The notes: a model not told the origin generated them from the letters alone. Counted from the stretch's first letter, positions 43,901-52,068 are shown. The stretch is 64,000 bases of DNA from Phycicoccus sp. HDW14 (GCF_011383005.1 NZ_CP049935.1:2790001-2854000), one strand, 5' to 3'. Made by a program: numbers and translations.

Positions 43901-44326
43901 TCAGACCTCGAGCAGGATGGTGACCGGTCCGTCCCCGACCAGCTCGACGTCCATGTGCGCCCCGAACCGGCCCGTCGCGACCTCGAGACCCCTGGCGCGC
44001 AGGGCCGCGACGACGGCGTCGACGAGCGGCTCGGCCACCGGCCCGGGGGCGGCGGCGTTCCACGACGAGCGGCGGCCCTTGCGGGTGTCGGCGTAGAGGG
44101 TGAACTGGCTGACGACGAGCACCGGGGCACCCTCGTCGAGCACCGAGCGCTCGCCGTGGAGGATGCGCAGGTCGGCGATCTTGCGGGCCGTCGTCTCCAC
44201 CTGCTCTGGGCCGTCGTCGTGGGTGGCCCCGACGAGCGCGAGCAGGCCGGGCCGGGTGATCTCGCCGACGACCTCGCCGTCGACGGTGACGCTCGCCCGG
44301 TGGACGCGCTGCAGGACGGTCCTCAC
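43901..44326 (-). CDS. dtd: D-aminoacyl-tRNA deacylase
   Basis: Removes D-amino acids wrongly attached to tRNA. The 141 residues match the family throughout: [40 protein letters not shown], and the active-site [20 protein letters not shown] and the GP cis-Pro motif region (GPVTILLEV at the end, with APGPVAEPL before it). The GTG at 44326 overlaps the asparaginase stop in a GTGA junction. Confidence 0.95.
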   Translation of the reverse strand: MRTVLQRVHRASVTVDGEVVGEITRPGLLALVGATHDDGPEQVETTARKIADLRILHGERSVLDEGAPVLVVSQFTLYADTRKGRRSSWNAAAPGPVAEPLVDAVVAALRARGLEVATGRFGAHMDVELVGDGPVTILLEV

Positions 44327-45323
44327 CCGGCGGTGCCCGCATCGAGGCCGACCGCGACCACGGCACCGACCGGGTCGCCGTGACCGAGCACCGGGGCGTC
44401 CTCGAGGCGTCCGTAGGCGTCGGAGGCCACGCCCAGCCGGCGCAGCACGGCGGCGAGCACGACCGGCCGGGCCCGCTGCCCGCCGTCGGCGACCTTGAGG
44501 GCGAGGCCCCGGCCGTCGGCCAGCCCGACGGCGTACACCGACTCGGCGCCGTCCTTCGCGACGAGGCCGTCGGTGCCCCGCATCAGGGCCGTGACGTCGC
44601 GACGGGTGCCGCCGACGAGCTCGGGGTGGGCGCGCATCGCGGCGGCGACCTCGGCCTCGGGGGTGCCGTCGGCCGCGCTCGCGACGCGCCCGAACGCGCG
44701 GGACAGCCCGCCGAGCGAGACGGCCATCACAGGTGCGCCGCAGCCGTCGACGGCCGTCGCGGCGACCGGCTCACCGGCGAGGTCCTCGAGGGTCGCGACC
44801 ATGGCGCGCTGCAGCGGGTGCTGCGGGTCGAGGTAGGTGGCGGTGTCCCAGCCGTTGACCCGGCAGGTGGCGAGCATCGCCGCGTGCTTGCCGGAGCAGT
44901 TCTGGGCGAGGGAACGGGCGCTGCGGCCGGCCGCGACCCAGGTGTCGCGCTCGACCTCGTCGTAGGGCAGGTCGGGGGTGTTGAGCAGGTCGGCCTCGGT
45001 GAGGCCGGCGTCGGCGAGCATCGCGCGCACGCCGTCGAGGTGGAACGGCTCGGCGCTGTGGCTGGCGCAGGCCAGGGCGAGGTGCTCCGGGGGAGGTGCA
45101 GGCCGGCCCGGAGCATCGCCACGGCCTGGAGGGGCTTGTTCGACGAGCGCGGGAAGACCGGGTCGTGCGGGGCGCCCCAGGAGTGGAGCACGGCGCCGTC
45201 GGGGTCGGTGACGGCGACGCTCGCGCGGTGGGCGGACTCGACGAACCCGCCGCGCACGACGTGGGCGAGCACCGGGGCGTCGGCGAGCGCGGGCGGGGTG
45301 GGCAGCTCGGTGGGGTGCGGCAC
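44323..45323 (-). pseudogene. Asparaginase (L-asparaginase II family), frame broken near 45091
   Basis: A PF06089-type asparaginase. The N-part, from leaderless GTG 45323 (TAGGGT seven bases up), reads HVVRGGFVESAHRASVAVTD, then FPRSSNKPLQAVAMLRAGLH. The frame fails in CCCCC read on the minus strand (45089-45093). One more base gives LPPEHLALACASHSAEPFHL and the rest: RAMLADAGLTEADLLNTPDL, QNCSGKHAAMLATCRVNGWD and [18 protein letters not shown], to the stop at 44323. Repaired length is about 333 residues, normal for the family. It is coupled to dtd. Probably intact in life. Confidence 0.85.
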
Positions 45324-45401
45324 GTCAGCGACCCTAGCGCCGGCCGGGCGGGCCTCCCTCGGCCGCCTCGACCCGGCCCACGGCATCCCCACCCGTCGAG
45401 A

Positions 45402-45449
45402 GACGAGGACATGCCGTGCACCCCTCCGGGTGCACGGCATGTCCTCGTC
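45402..45449. terminator. Perfect 22-bp hairpin
   Basis: Arms 45402-45423 and 45428-45449 are exactly complementary, with a four-base loop CTCC. It lies 22 bases beyond the HbhA-like stop and about 70 bases before the asparaginase promoter. The stem length is far above a usual terminator. No second copy was found in the window. Confidence 0.75.
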
Positions 45450-45470
45450 GTTCGTCCGGGTGGTCCCGGG

Positions 45471-46175
45471 TCAGTCGCCGATCTTCTCGGCGGCCTTCTT
45501 CGTGGCCTTCGGCGCGGCCTTGGCGGTCTTGCGCGCGCTCGTGGTGGCGCCCTTGGCGGAGGCGGTCGTCTTCTTGGCGGCCTTCTTCGTCGTGGTGCTG
45601 GTGCGCTTGGCGGCGGTGCGGGTGCGCTTGGCGGCGGCCGCGACCTCGACCTGGGCCTCCTTGGCCTCCTCGGCGACCGAGTCGGTGAGGACGGTGGCGA
45701 CCTTGACGGCCTCCTTGCGGCCCGTGGTGATGGTGGCCTTGGCGGAGCGCTCGATGTCGGCGGCGGCCTTGCGGGCGGTGGTCACCGCACCCTTGGCCTG
45801 GGCGACGGTGGTCTCGGCCTGGGCGACGAGGTCCTTGGTCGCCTGCTGGGTGCGGAGGCGGTTGACGATGCTCTTGCCGCGGGTCGCCAGGTCGGCGTAG
45901 CCCTCGGTGACCTTGCCACCGACGACGAGGCCCTGGTTGAGGGCGAGCGCCGGGAGCTCCTTGACCTGCTCGGTGACGGCCTCGACGCGGGCCTGGAGGG
46001 CGGCGGGGGTGAGGTCGGCGCGGGCGGCCTCGGCGCGCTTGGTGAGCTCGGCGCGGCGGACCTCGGCGCGCTTCTGGGCCTCGCGGACCTTCTCGACGGC
46101 CAGGTCGGTGGCGCCGGCGATGGCGTAGAGCGGGGTGGGGTCGATGGTGGTGCGGATGTCGTCGATGACGGCCAT
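45471..46175 (-). CDS. Heparin-binding haemagglutinin (HbhA)-like protein
   Basis: A 234-residue helical protein. The N-terminal part resembles mycobacterial HbhA (TPLYAIAGATDLAVEKVREA, then a long coiled coil with QARVEAVTEQVKELPALALN). The C-terminal 50 residues are a Lys/Ala/Thr tail like HbhA and histone H1 (RTSTTTKKAAKKTTASAKGA). HbhA binds heparan sulphate at the cell surface in M. tuberculosis; in a free-living organism a nucleoid or lipid role is as likely. No signal peptide is seen. Its regulator-type gene is next upstream, as Rv0474 is next to hbhA. Confidence 0.82.
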   Translation of the reverse strand: MAVIDDIRTTIDPTPLYAIAGATDLAVEKVREAQKRAEVRRAELTKRAEAARADLTPAALQARVEAVTEQVKELPALALNQGLVVGGKVTEGYADLATRGKSIVNRLRTQQATKDLVAQAETTVAQAKGAVTTARKAAADIERSAKATITTGRKEAVKVATVLTDSVAEEAKEAQVEVAAAAKRTRTAAKRTSTTTKKAAKKTTASAKGATTSARKTAKAAPKATKKAAEKIGD

Positions 46176-46264
46176 GGTGTGCTCCTTCGGTGGGCGTGCT
46201 GGTGCGGATGGTGCGTTCGGTGGTCGGTGGCCCGGTCGGCGACGCTGCCGGGGGCGAGGCGGCG

Positions 46265-46639
46265 TCAGTGCCGGGCGTCGTCCTCGACGTAGGACTCGTA
46301 GATGTCGAGGAGGGTCTTCTTCTGGCGGGCGGTGAGGAGCGTGTCCTCGGCGATGGCCCGGCGGACGTCGGGGCCGTCCGTGCTGGCGGTGGCGTGCTCG
46401 GCGTCGAGGATGCCGGCGCGCACGTAGAGCGACTCGGCCGAGACCTCGAGGCCCTTCGCCAGCTGTTGGAGGATCTCGGCGCTGGGACGCTTCAGGCCCC
46501 GCTCGATCTGGGACAGGTAGGGGTTGGAGACCCCGGCGAGCTCGGACAGCTGACGCAGGGAGAGGCGGGCGGACCGGCGCTGCTCGCGCAGGTACTCGCC
46601 GAGGCTCTCGCCCAGGTCGTTCAGCGGGTTCTTGCTCAC
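46265..46639 (-). CDS. XRE-family regulator next to HbhA-like gene
   Basis: A 124-residue regulator with an XRE helix-turn-helix at about residues 10-70: LGEYLREQRRSARLSLRQLS, ELAGVSNPYLSQIERGLKRP and SAEILQQLAKGLEVSAESLY. The C-terminal part has TLLTARQKKTLLDIYESYVE, shared with the mycobacterial Rv0474 type. GTG 46639 is preferred: an ATG a few bases upstream is followed at once by an in-frame stop. The start region carries a large dyad (46651-46687), probably its own operator. It precedes the HbhA-like gene by 89 bases. Confidence 0.88.
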   Translation of the reverse strand: MSKNPLNDLGESLGEYLREQRRSARLSLRQLSELAGVSNPYLSQIERGLKRPSAEILQQLAKGLEVSAESLYVRAGILDAEHATASTDGPDVRRAIAEDTLLTARQKKTLLDIYESYVEDDARH

Positions 46640-46650
46640 GGATCCATTGT

Positions 46651-46687
46651 GCTTGCTCCAGTTAGCAAAATGCAAACTGAGGCAAGC
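46651..46687. promoter_or_regulatory. 13+11+13 dyad, likely operator of the XRE regulator
   Basis: GCTTGCTCCAGTT (46651-46663) and AACTGAGGCAAGC (46675-46687) are inverted repeats matching at 11 of 13 positions, with an AT-rich 11-base spacer. The dyad lies 12-48 bases upstream of GTG 46639, over the promoter. XRE dimers bind such sites. Confidence 0.65.
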
Positions 46688-46832
46688 GTGAGCCCGGCCA
46701 CACGGTGATCGGGGGCCAGCCGCCGCGGGCCGCCGGGGCTCGGAGGGGGGTCATCAGACACCCCGTGGACCACGGTCGTTCCGGGTCGCGGTGGGGCCGG
46801 CGCACCTCGGCTGGGGGCCGGGCACGCGGCCG

Positions 46833-47336
46833 TCAGACGGGCTGGACCTCGCGGCGGCGCAGGGAGATGTCGTTGCAGGCGGCGCAGGTCTCCTCGGGCA
46901 CGACGCCCCAGCGCATCAGGTACCCGAAGACGAAGCAGCCGGCACAGAAGCCGACGACCGACTCGAGCGTCGCGAAGACGAGGAGGACGACGAGCAGCCC
47001 GACGCTCACCACGGAGGACCCGAGCGCCAGCGCCACCGACGCGGCGAGCGTGAACACGAACCCGACGGCCTGCGCGAAGCGCTTCGGCGGCCCCGCCACG
47101 AGCACGGGCTCACCGAGACGGGGTGCGATGACCCTGGTCGCCAGCTGGCCGAAGGGGTCGAACCGGGGGCCGGACGCCACGCGGAGGGCGAAGCCGACGG
47201 CGAGCACGGCGGCCAGCCACAGCCATCCGGTGACCAGCGCGAGCGCCGTGACGAGCACGACCTGGCCGGCGACGGCGCGCGCGGCCTTCTCGTTGACGAC
47301 GGCCGGGAACCCGATCAGCGAACGCATGGTTGCCAT
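46833..47336 (-). CDS. DUF4395 membrane protein
   Basis: A 167-residue protein with about four membrane helices: AVAGQVVLVTALALVTGWLW, LAAVLAVGFALRV, then FVFTLAASVALALGSSVVSV and VGLLVVLLVFATLESVVGFC. Conserved family pieces are RFDPFGQLATRVIAPRLG, PPKRFAQAVGFVFTL and the Cys-rich end FCAGCFVFGYLMRWGVVPEE followed by C-x-x-C. DUF4395 proteins often sit with thioredoxins. CATAAT on the minus strand lies eight bases before ATG 47336, a strong leaderless promoter. Confidence 0.85.
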   Translation of the reverse strand: MATMRSLIGFPAVVNEKAARAVAGQVVLVTALALVTGWLWLAAVLAVGFALRVASGPRFDPFGQLATRVIAPRLGEPVLVAGPPKRFAQAVGFVFTLAASVALALGSSVVSVGLLVVLLVFATLESVVGFCAGCFVFGYLMRWGVVPEETCAACNDISLRRREVQPV

Positions 47337-47415
47337 AACCCCGGATTATGCGACCGGCATTCCCCGACCACCGAACCCCGTCCACACCTCGGACCCGTCC
47401 GCCGCCGTCCACAGC

Positions 47416-47467
47416 GCGAACGTGTGTGAACACGCCGGTGATCCCCGGCGGGTTCACACACGTTCGC
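47416..47467. repeat. 52-nt palindrome, family P2 copy 2
   Basis: GCGAACGTGTGTGAAC at the left and GTTCACACACGTTCGC at the right close a 23-position stem with one mismatch. It matches copy 1 (25617-25660) at nearly all positions and in the same orientation, including the right flank TCGCG. It lies between the BKACE stop and the DUF4395 promoter. Confidence 0.8.
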
Positions 47468-47538
47468 GAGAGGGGGCCGGGAAGGGGGCCGAGGGGAGGG
47501 GCGGCGGCGAGAGGGCGATGGCGGCGGCGGCGCCCGGA

Positions 47539-48399
47539 TCAGCGCCCGGCGCGACGGTCCTTGACGCCCAGCAGCGCCCGCGTCTCGTCGCACGACAGCG
47601 GCGGCCGCTGCATCACCGTCGCCAGCTCCGCCGCCCGGGCCACGAGCTCGTCGTTGTGCTCGACGACCTGACCGCGCCGGAACACGACGTTGTCCTCCAT
47701 CCCGACCCGCAGGTGCCCACCGGCGGACAGGGCCGCGGCCATCACCGGCAGGTGCCCGCGGCCGATGCCGGTGGCCGACCACGACGTCACCTCGGGCGGC
47801 AGCATCGAGACCCCGGCCATCAGCGCGGCGGTCGTCGCCGGCATCCCGCCGGGCACGCCGGTCACGAAGTCGACGTGCACGCGCCCACCGAACGGCAGCC
47901 CGTGGGTGTCGAGCAGGCGCGCCAGGGCGTGCACGTGCCCGAGGTCGAAGAGCTCGAACTCCGGCACGACCTCGCGCTCCTGGGCCTGCACGTAGAGGTC
48001 GCTCATGAACCCCCACGGGTTGAGGAACACGTCGTCGCCGAAGTTCGTCGTGCCGCAGGTGAGCGAGCACGAGTCGGGCTCGGCGTCGAGCACGGTGAGC
48101 CGCTGCTCGAGCGGGTCGTGCACGGACCCACCCGTCGACAGCTGGACGACGAGGTCGGTGGCCTCGCGCACGGCGTCGACGGCCGCCCGCAGGTACCCGC
48201 CGTCGAGGGTCGGGCGGTGCTCGGCGTCGCGGATGTGCAGGTGGATGAGGGAGGCGCCGGCGGCCTGGCAGCGCACCGCCGTCGAGACGACCTCCTCGAG
48301 CGTCGTCGGCAGCTGCGGGAGGTCGGCCTTGGCGTGCTCGGCCCCGGTGGGCGCGACGGTGATGAGGGTGCCGGTGGCCCCGGCGGACGACGTCGTCAT
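47539..48399 (-). CDS. 3-keto-5-aminohexanoate cleavage (BKACE) family protein
   Basis: BKACE enzymes split beta-keto acids with acetyl-CoA, using a zinc in a TIM barrel. The 286 residues have ITVAPTGAEHAKADLPQLPT, the zinc pair ASLIHLHIRDAEHRPTLDGG (HxH), VVQLSTGGSVHDPLEQR, SCSLTCGTTNFGDDVFLNPW and later HLRVGMEDNVVFRRGQVVEH (Glu). Substrate varies within the family and cannot be told here. ATG 48399 has CAGGAT seven bases upstream (minus); an in-frame ATG at 48408 is less likely. It stands alone. Confidence 0.9.
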   Translation of the reverse strand: MTTSSAGATGTLITVAPTGAEHAKADLPQLPTTLEEVVSTAVRCQAAGASLIHLHIRDAEHRPTLDGGYLRAAVDAVREATDLVVQLSTGGSVHDPLEQRLTVLDAEPDSCSLTCGTTNFGDDVFLNPWGFMSDLYVQAQEREVVPEFELFDLGHVHALARLLDTHGLPFGGRVHVDFVTGVPGGMPATTAALMAGVSMLPPEVTSWSATGIGRGHLPVMAAALSAGGHLRVGMEDNVVFRRGQVVEHNDELVARAAELATVMQRPPLSCDETRALLGVKDRRAGR

Positions 48400-48473
48400 G
48401 GCGCCCATCCTGTCAGCCCGACCCCACCCGACGACACCCGGCCGACCCCGCCCGCACCGGAGGATCTTCGGCG

Positions 48474-49532
48474 TCAGCCGCTGACGACGACCGTCTGTGC
48501 GGCAGCGATGCCGTCGACGAGGAACTCGACGTCCTCGGCCACCGACCGCTTGACGACGGCCAGCGCCACCGGCCCGTCCTCGTGGTGACGCGCGACGCTG
48601 GTCAGCCGCCCCACCTCGCGGCCGTCGACGAGCACCGGCGTCCCCGTCTCGGGCAGCACGTGCCCGGAGCCGTCGAGGTGGAGGAACACGAGCCGGCGCG
48701 GCGGCCGCCCGAGGTTGTGCACGCGGGCGACCGTCTCCTGCCCGCGGTAGCAGCCCTTGTGCAGGTGCACCGCGGTCCGCAACCAGTCGACCTCGTGCGG
48801 GATGGTGCGGTGGTCGGTCTCGGCCCCGAGCCGCGGACGCCAGGCCGCCACGCGCAGCGCCTCGGCCGCCCAGGTGCCGGCGAGCGGCCGGTCGCCGACG
48901 GACGACTCCAGCGCGTCGCGCGGCACGATGAGCTCGCGCCAGGCCCGCCCCTGCGCCGGGTGCCCCTCGAGCGGCCCGTAGGCGACCGTGTCGCCGACCA
49001 GCCCCGGCCACGGGTCGACCCACGCGAGCGGCTCGCCGTCGAGCGACTCAGACCCGAGCGGCTCCCCGAGGACCGCCCACTGCGCCGTGACGTCGGCGAC
49101 CTCGACGCGCAGCATGAAGCGCATCGACTCCAGCCACGCGACGAGCGCCGGCGCCGTGCCGGGCTCGACCGTGACCCACGTGGCCTCGCCGTCGTCGACG
49201 AGGTGCAGCGCGTGCTCGACGTGCCCCTTCGGGGAGAGGACGAGCGTCTCGCGGGAGGTGCGGGGCGCCAGGCCCGTCAGCTCCTGGGTGGTCATCGAGT
49301 GCAGCCACGTCAGCCGGTCCGGACCCGACACGGTGACGACCCCGCGGTGCGACAGGTCGACGACGGCCAGTCCCTCGGCGAGGAGGCGCTGCTCGCGCAT
49401 CGGATCGCCGTAGTGGGAGGCGACGCCGGCGTCGCCTCCCTCGCCCTCGACGGCGCCGTGGCGCCCGAGCAGGACCGACCGCGGCAGGAGCGAGGGCTCG
49501 GCGGGGGTGAGGGGGACGGCGGGCGTGGTCAT
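48474..49532 (-). CDS. ygfZ: Folate-binding protein YgfZ
   Basis: A GcvT-like folate-binding protein that helps repair or assemble some iron-sulphur enzymes. The 352 residues have the GcvT fold, AVVDLSHRGVVTVSGPDRLT and HSMTTQELTGLAPRTSRETL, and the YgfZ signature HLHKGCYRGQETVARVHNLG with its Cys. The C-terminal barrel starts about 285 (PPRRLVFLHLDGSGHVLPET). ATG 49532 overlaps the stop of the Fur-family gene (ATGA), so the two are co-translated. Confidence 0.94.
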   Translation of the reverse strand: MTTPAVPLTPAEPSLLPRSVLLGRHGAVEGEGGDAGVASHYGDPMREQRLLAEGLAVVDLSHRGVVTVSGPDRLTWLHSMTTQELTGLAPRTSRETLVLSPKGHVEHALHLVDDGEATWVTVEPGTAPALVAWLESMRFMLRVEVADVTAQWAVLGEPLGSESLDGEPLAWVDPWPGLVGDTVAYGPLEGHPAQGRAWRELIVPRDALESSVGDRPLAGTWAAEALRVAAWRPRLGAETDHRTIPHEVDWLRTAVHLHKGCYRGQETVARVHNLGRPPRRLVFLHLDGSGHVLPETGTPVLVDGREVGRLTSVARHHEDGPVALAVVKRSVAEDVEFLVDGIAAAQTVVVSG

Positions 49533-49948
49533 GGTGCCTCCCGGCAGGTGGCGCAGAGGCCGTGGACGGCGGCGTGGCTGACGTCGGCGGCGAAGCCGAG
49601 GCGGTGCTCGATGCGGGCGACGAGCTCGTCGGCGGCCTCGAGCGGCACCTCCCCGACGTACCCGCAGCCCCGGCACACGACGTGGACGTGGGTGGCGTGC
49701 TCGGCGAGGTGGTAGCTGGGGGCCCGGTGGTCGACGTGCGTGTGGCCGATGAGCCCGAGCTCCTGGAGCGCGTCGAGCGAGCGGTAGACGGTCGAGACGG
49801 GCAGCGGACTGCCGCCGTCGGCGGCCACCTCCTCGGCGATCTCGTCCGGGGTGGCGTGCGCCAGCCGCCCCACGGCGGCCAGCACGCGTTCGCGCTGGGT
49901 CGTGAGGCGCTTGCCCTGTGCCCGCAGCCGGGCGCCGAGGTCGCTCAC
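49529..49948 (-). CDS. Fur-family transcriptional regulator
   Basis: A 139-residue metal-dependent regulator. The winged helix has RLTTQRERVLAAVGRLAHAT and VSTVYRSLDALQELGLIGHT. The dimer domain carries metal ligands HVDHRAPSYHLAEHATHVHV, VCRGCGYVG and GLCATCREAP (two Cys pairs that hold a structural zinc). Iron, zinc or peroxide sensing cannot be settled by sequence alone. GTG 49948 has TACATT six bases upstream (minus) and also GGAGG. Coupling with ygfZ suggests iron-sulphur linkage, an inference. Confidence 0.9.
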   Translation of the reverse strand: MSDLGARLRAQGKRLTTQRERVLAAVGRLAHATPDEIAEEVAADGGSPLPVSTVYRSLDALQELGLIGHTHVDHRAPSYHLAEHATHVHVVCRGCGYVGEVPLEAADELVARIEHRLGFAADVSHAAVHGLCATCREAP

Positions 49949-50006
49949 CCCTCCAATGTATGCCGGACGCCGGGCGGGCTCGGCCACGGCTCCTTAGACT
50001 GACGTG

Positions 50007-51083
50007 GTGACGGACCAGGACCTCGACCTCCTCGGCCTCGGCCGGGACGACGCCGACGGTGGCCCGGACGACCCCGGGGAGGACATGCCCACCCGCCCGC
50101 GTCGCCGGCGGCTGCGACGGGTGCTCCTCGTGCTGCTCACCCTCGTGCTCGTCGCCCTCGTGGGCGTCGGCGGCTTCATCGGCTACCTCGGCTGGCGGGT
50201 CGGCGACAACGTCACCCAGGCCGACCTCCTGCCCACCGTCGCCCCGCCGACCGTCGACGCGGAGGGCGACCCGATCCAGGTGCCGGCGTCCGGCAACGGC
50301 ACGAACTTCCTGCTCGTCGGCGCCGACAGCCGCGGCCCCAACGACCGCGGCCGCGCCGACGTCATCGTCCTCGTCCACGTGCCGGCCGACCCCACGGCCA
50401 TCCAGATGGTCCACTTCCCCCGCGACCTCTTCGTCGCCATCCCCGGGCACGGCAAGAACAAGATCAACGCCGCGTACGCGTTCGGCGGCGAGCCGCTGCT
50501 CGTCGAGACGATCCAGAACCTCGTCGGCATCAAGATCGACCATGTCGCGCGCACCGACTTCGACGGCTTCAAGGGGATGACCGACGCGGTCGGGGGGGTC
50601 CGGGTCTTCGCCGAGGAGGGCAACGACGCCAACGGCAACGGCGGCAAGGCCATCAGGAAGGGCTGGAACACCCTCGACGGCGAGCAGGCGCTGGCCTTCG
50701 TCCGCGAGCGCTACGAGCTGAGCCAGGGCGACATCTCCCGCGGCCGACGGCAGCTGGCCTTCGTCAAGGCGCTGCTCCTCAAGGCGACGAGCAAGCAGAC
50801 CGTCACCAACCCCCTGGCCATCGCCCGGTTCACCGACGCCGCCACGAAGAACCTCGTCGTCGACAAGGACCTCTCGATCGGGGCGATGAAGGACTACGCG
50901 CTGGCCCTGCGGCACATCCGCGCCTCCGACGTCGTCTTCGCCACCGCCCCGTTCACCGGCTTCGGCACCGACCCGAACGCGGGCAGCATCGACATCGTCG
51001 ACACCAAGGGCATGAAGCTGCTCGGCGAGGCGCTGCGCAAGGACCGGATGGACGACTACCTCGACGTGTTCGTCACGCCCTGA
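50007..51083 (+). CDS. LCP-family transferase with N-terminal membrane helix
   Basis: A 358-residue LytR-CpsA-Psr protein. A cytoplasmic acidic/basic head is followed by the membrane helix VLLVLLTLVLVALVGVGGFI near residues 40-60. The LCP domain follows with NFLLVGADSRGPNDRGRADV, MVHFPRDLFVAIPGHGKNKI (catalytic Arg-Asp) and LAFVRERYELSQGDISRGRR. It probably attaches wall polymers to peptidoglycan, like the lipoprotein at 10627-11706. TAGACT at 49995-50000 is six bases from GTG 50007, which I prefer over GTG 50004. It is divergent to the Fur-family gene. Confidence 0.9.
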   Translation: MTDQDLDLLGLGRDDADGGPDDPGEDMPTRPRRRRLRRVLLVLLTLVLVALVGVGGFIGYLGWRVGDNVTQADLLPTVAPPTVDAEGDPIQVPASGNGTNFLLVGADSRGPNDRGRADVIVLVHVPADPTAIQMVHFPRDLFVAIPGHGKNKINAAYAFGGEPLLVETIQNLVGIKIDHVARTDFDGFKGMTDAVGGVRVFAEEGNDANGNGGKAIRKGWNTLDGEQALAFVRERYELSQGDISRGRRQLAFVKALLLKATSKQTVTNPLAIARFTDAATKNLVVDKDLSIGAMKDYALALRHIRASDVVFATAPFTGFGTDPNAGSIDIVDTKGMKLLGEALRKDRMDDYLDVFVTP

Positions 51084-51128
51084 GGTCCGCCGCGAGGGTG
51101 CGGCGGCGCGGCGTCACCCGACGCGCTG

Positions 51129-51638
51129 TCACTCGAGGCGCTTGAGCTCCGCGGAGACGTGCGACTGCAGCGGCTGCCCGACGGCCGCCATGTCCATGAC
51201 CCACATGAGGTGGGAGTTGACGTACCCGTAGAGCCGGTGCGCTGCGGTGTACTCCTTGGCGTCGGGGCTGCGCATCACGCCGTCGGTGCGCAGCTCGACC
51301 TTGGCCGGCTCGGCGACCCCGGCGTACATCTCGACGAAGCCGGTCGGGTGGGCGAGGAGCAGCTCGCAGTTCGTGCCGTCGCTCGTGCCGCTGACCGGGC
51401 GCCAGAAGCCCAGCTCGGTGGCGAGCGGGCGGACCTGGGTGCCGTCGTCGTCGAGCAGCCACGTCCTGGACTCCCAGCGCAGGAAGCGCCGGCCGTCGTG
51501 GCTGCAGGTGATCTCCTGCCCGAAGCGCCGGCCCTCGATGGTCGGGTAGCCGACGAGGCCGGCCCCCGCCCAGGTGCCGACGAGCCAGGCGAGGGGGGCG
51601 AGATCCTCGTGGAGGGAGGTGTCGAGCGTGAAGACCAT
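51129..51638 (-). CDS. Nitrobindin-like haem-binding protein
   Basis: A 169-residue ten-stranded FABP-like barrel of the nitrobindin family (Rv2717c-type; also Rv0813c). The marker motif is LAPLAWLVGTWAGAGLVGYP (G-x-W-x-G-x-G), with FGQEITCSHDGRRFLRWESR, GFWRPVSGTSDGTNCELLLA and a C-terminal part SHLMWVMDMAAVGQPLQSHV whose His residues may include the haem ligand. Nitrobindins convert peroxynitrite to nitrate. The start is fixed by TAGACT seven bases upstream (minus), which overlaps the start of the divergent DsrE gene. Confidence 0.88.
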   Translation of the reverse strand: MVFTLDTSLHEDLAPLAWLVGTWAGAGLVGYPTIEGRRFGQEITCSHDGRRFLRWESRTWLLDDDGTQVRPLATELGFWRPVSGTSDGTNCELLLAHPTGFVEMYAGVAEPAKVELRTDGVMRSPDAKEYTAAHRLYGYVNSHLMWVMDMAAVGQPLQSHVSAELKRLE

Positions 51639-51653
51639 ACGCTCCAGTCTATG
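51636..51653. promoter_or_regulatory. Mutually overlapping divergent leaderless promoters
   Basis: The start codons of nitrobindin (ATG 51638-51636, minus) and the DsrE gene (ATG 51651-51653, plus) are 12 bases apart. The plus -10 TACGCT (51638-51643) begins in the minus start codon, and the minus -10 TAGACT (51651-51646) begins in the plus start codon. Each leaves a seven-base gap to its own ATG. Confidence 0.72.
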
Positions 51654-52022
51654 GATGCCCCGGCCACCGCCCTCGTCGTCAAGCTCACCTGCGGTGCCGA
51701 GGCCCTCGAACGGCTCACGCAGGGCTGGACGGTGGCGGCGACGGCGCTGGCCTCCGGGCTCGACGTCAGCGTCTGGCTCACCGGCGACGCGACGTGGACG
51801 GCGGTGCCCGGGCGGGCCGAGGAGCTCGGGCTGCCGCACTCGCCCCCGCTCGCCGAGCTGCGCGACGCCGTGCTCGAGGGCGGCCGGGTGACGGTCTGCG
51901 GGCAGTGCGCGGCGCGGCGCGACCTCGGCGAGGACGACCTGCTGCCCGGCGTCGTCATCCGCGGGGCGGCGGCGTTCGTCGAGGAGGTCGTGGCCCCCGG
52001 GGCCCGCGCCCTCGTCTACTGA
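51651..52022 (+). CDS. DsrE-family protein
   Basis: A 123-residue single-domain DsrE-like protein: ALVVKLTCGAEALERLTQGW, ASGLDVSVWLTGDATWTAVP, and GGRVTVCGQCAARRDLGEDD with the Cys pair where sulphur-relay members have a reactive Cys. It ends in GAAAFVEEVVAPGARALVY. DsrE proteins move sulphane sulphur or bind nucleotides; the exact role is not set. The ATG at 51651 is leaderless. Co-control with nitrobindin through the shared promoter region suggests a stress role. Confidence 0.78.
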   Translation: MDAPATALVVKLTCGAEALERLTQGWTVAATALASGLDVSVWLTGDATWTAVPGRAEELGLPHSPPLAELRDAVLEGGRVTVCGQCAARRDLGEDDLLPGVVIRGAAAFVEEVVAPGARALVY

Positions 52023-52068
52023 GGGCGGGCCGTGGCGCCGGTAGCCGAACAGCGCCCGGGCCCTCCGG

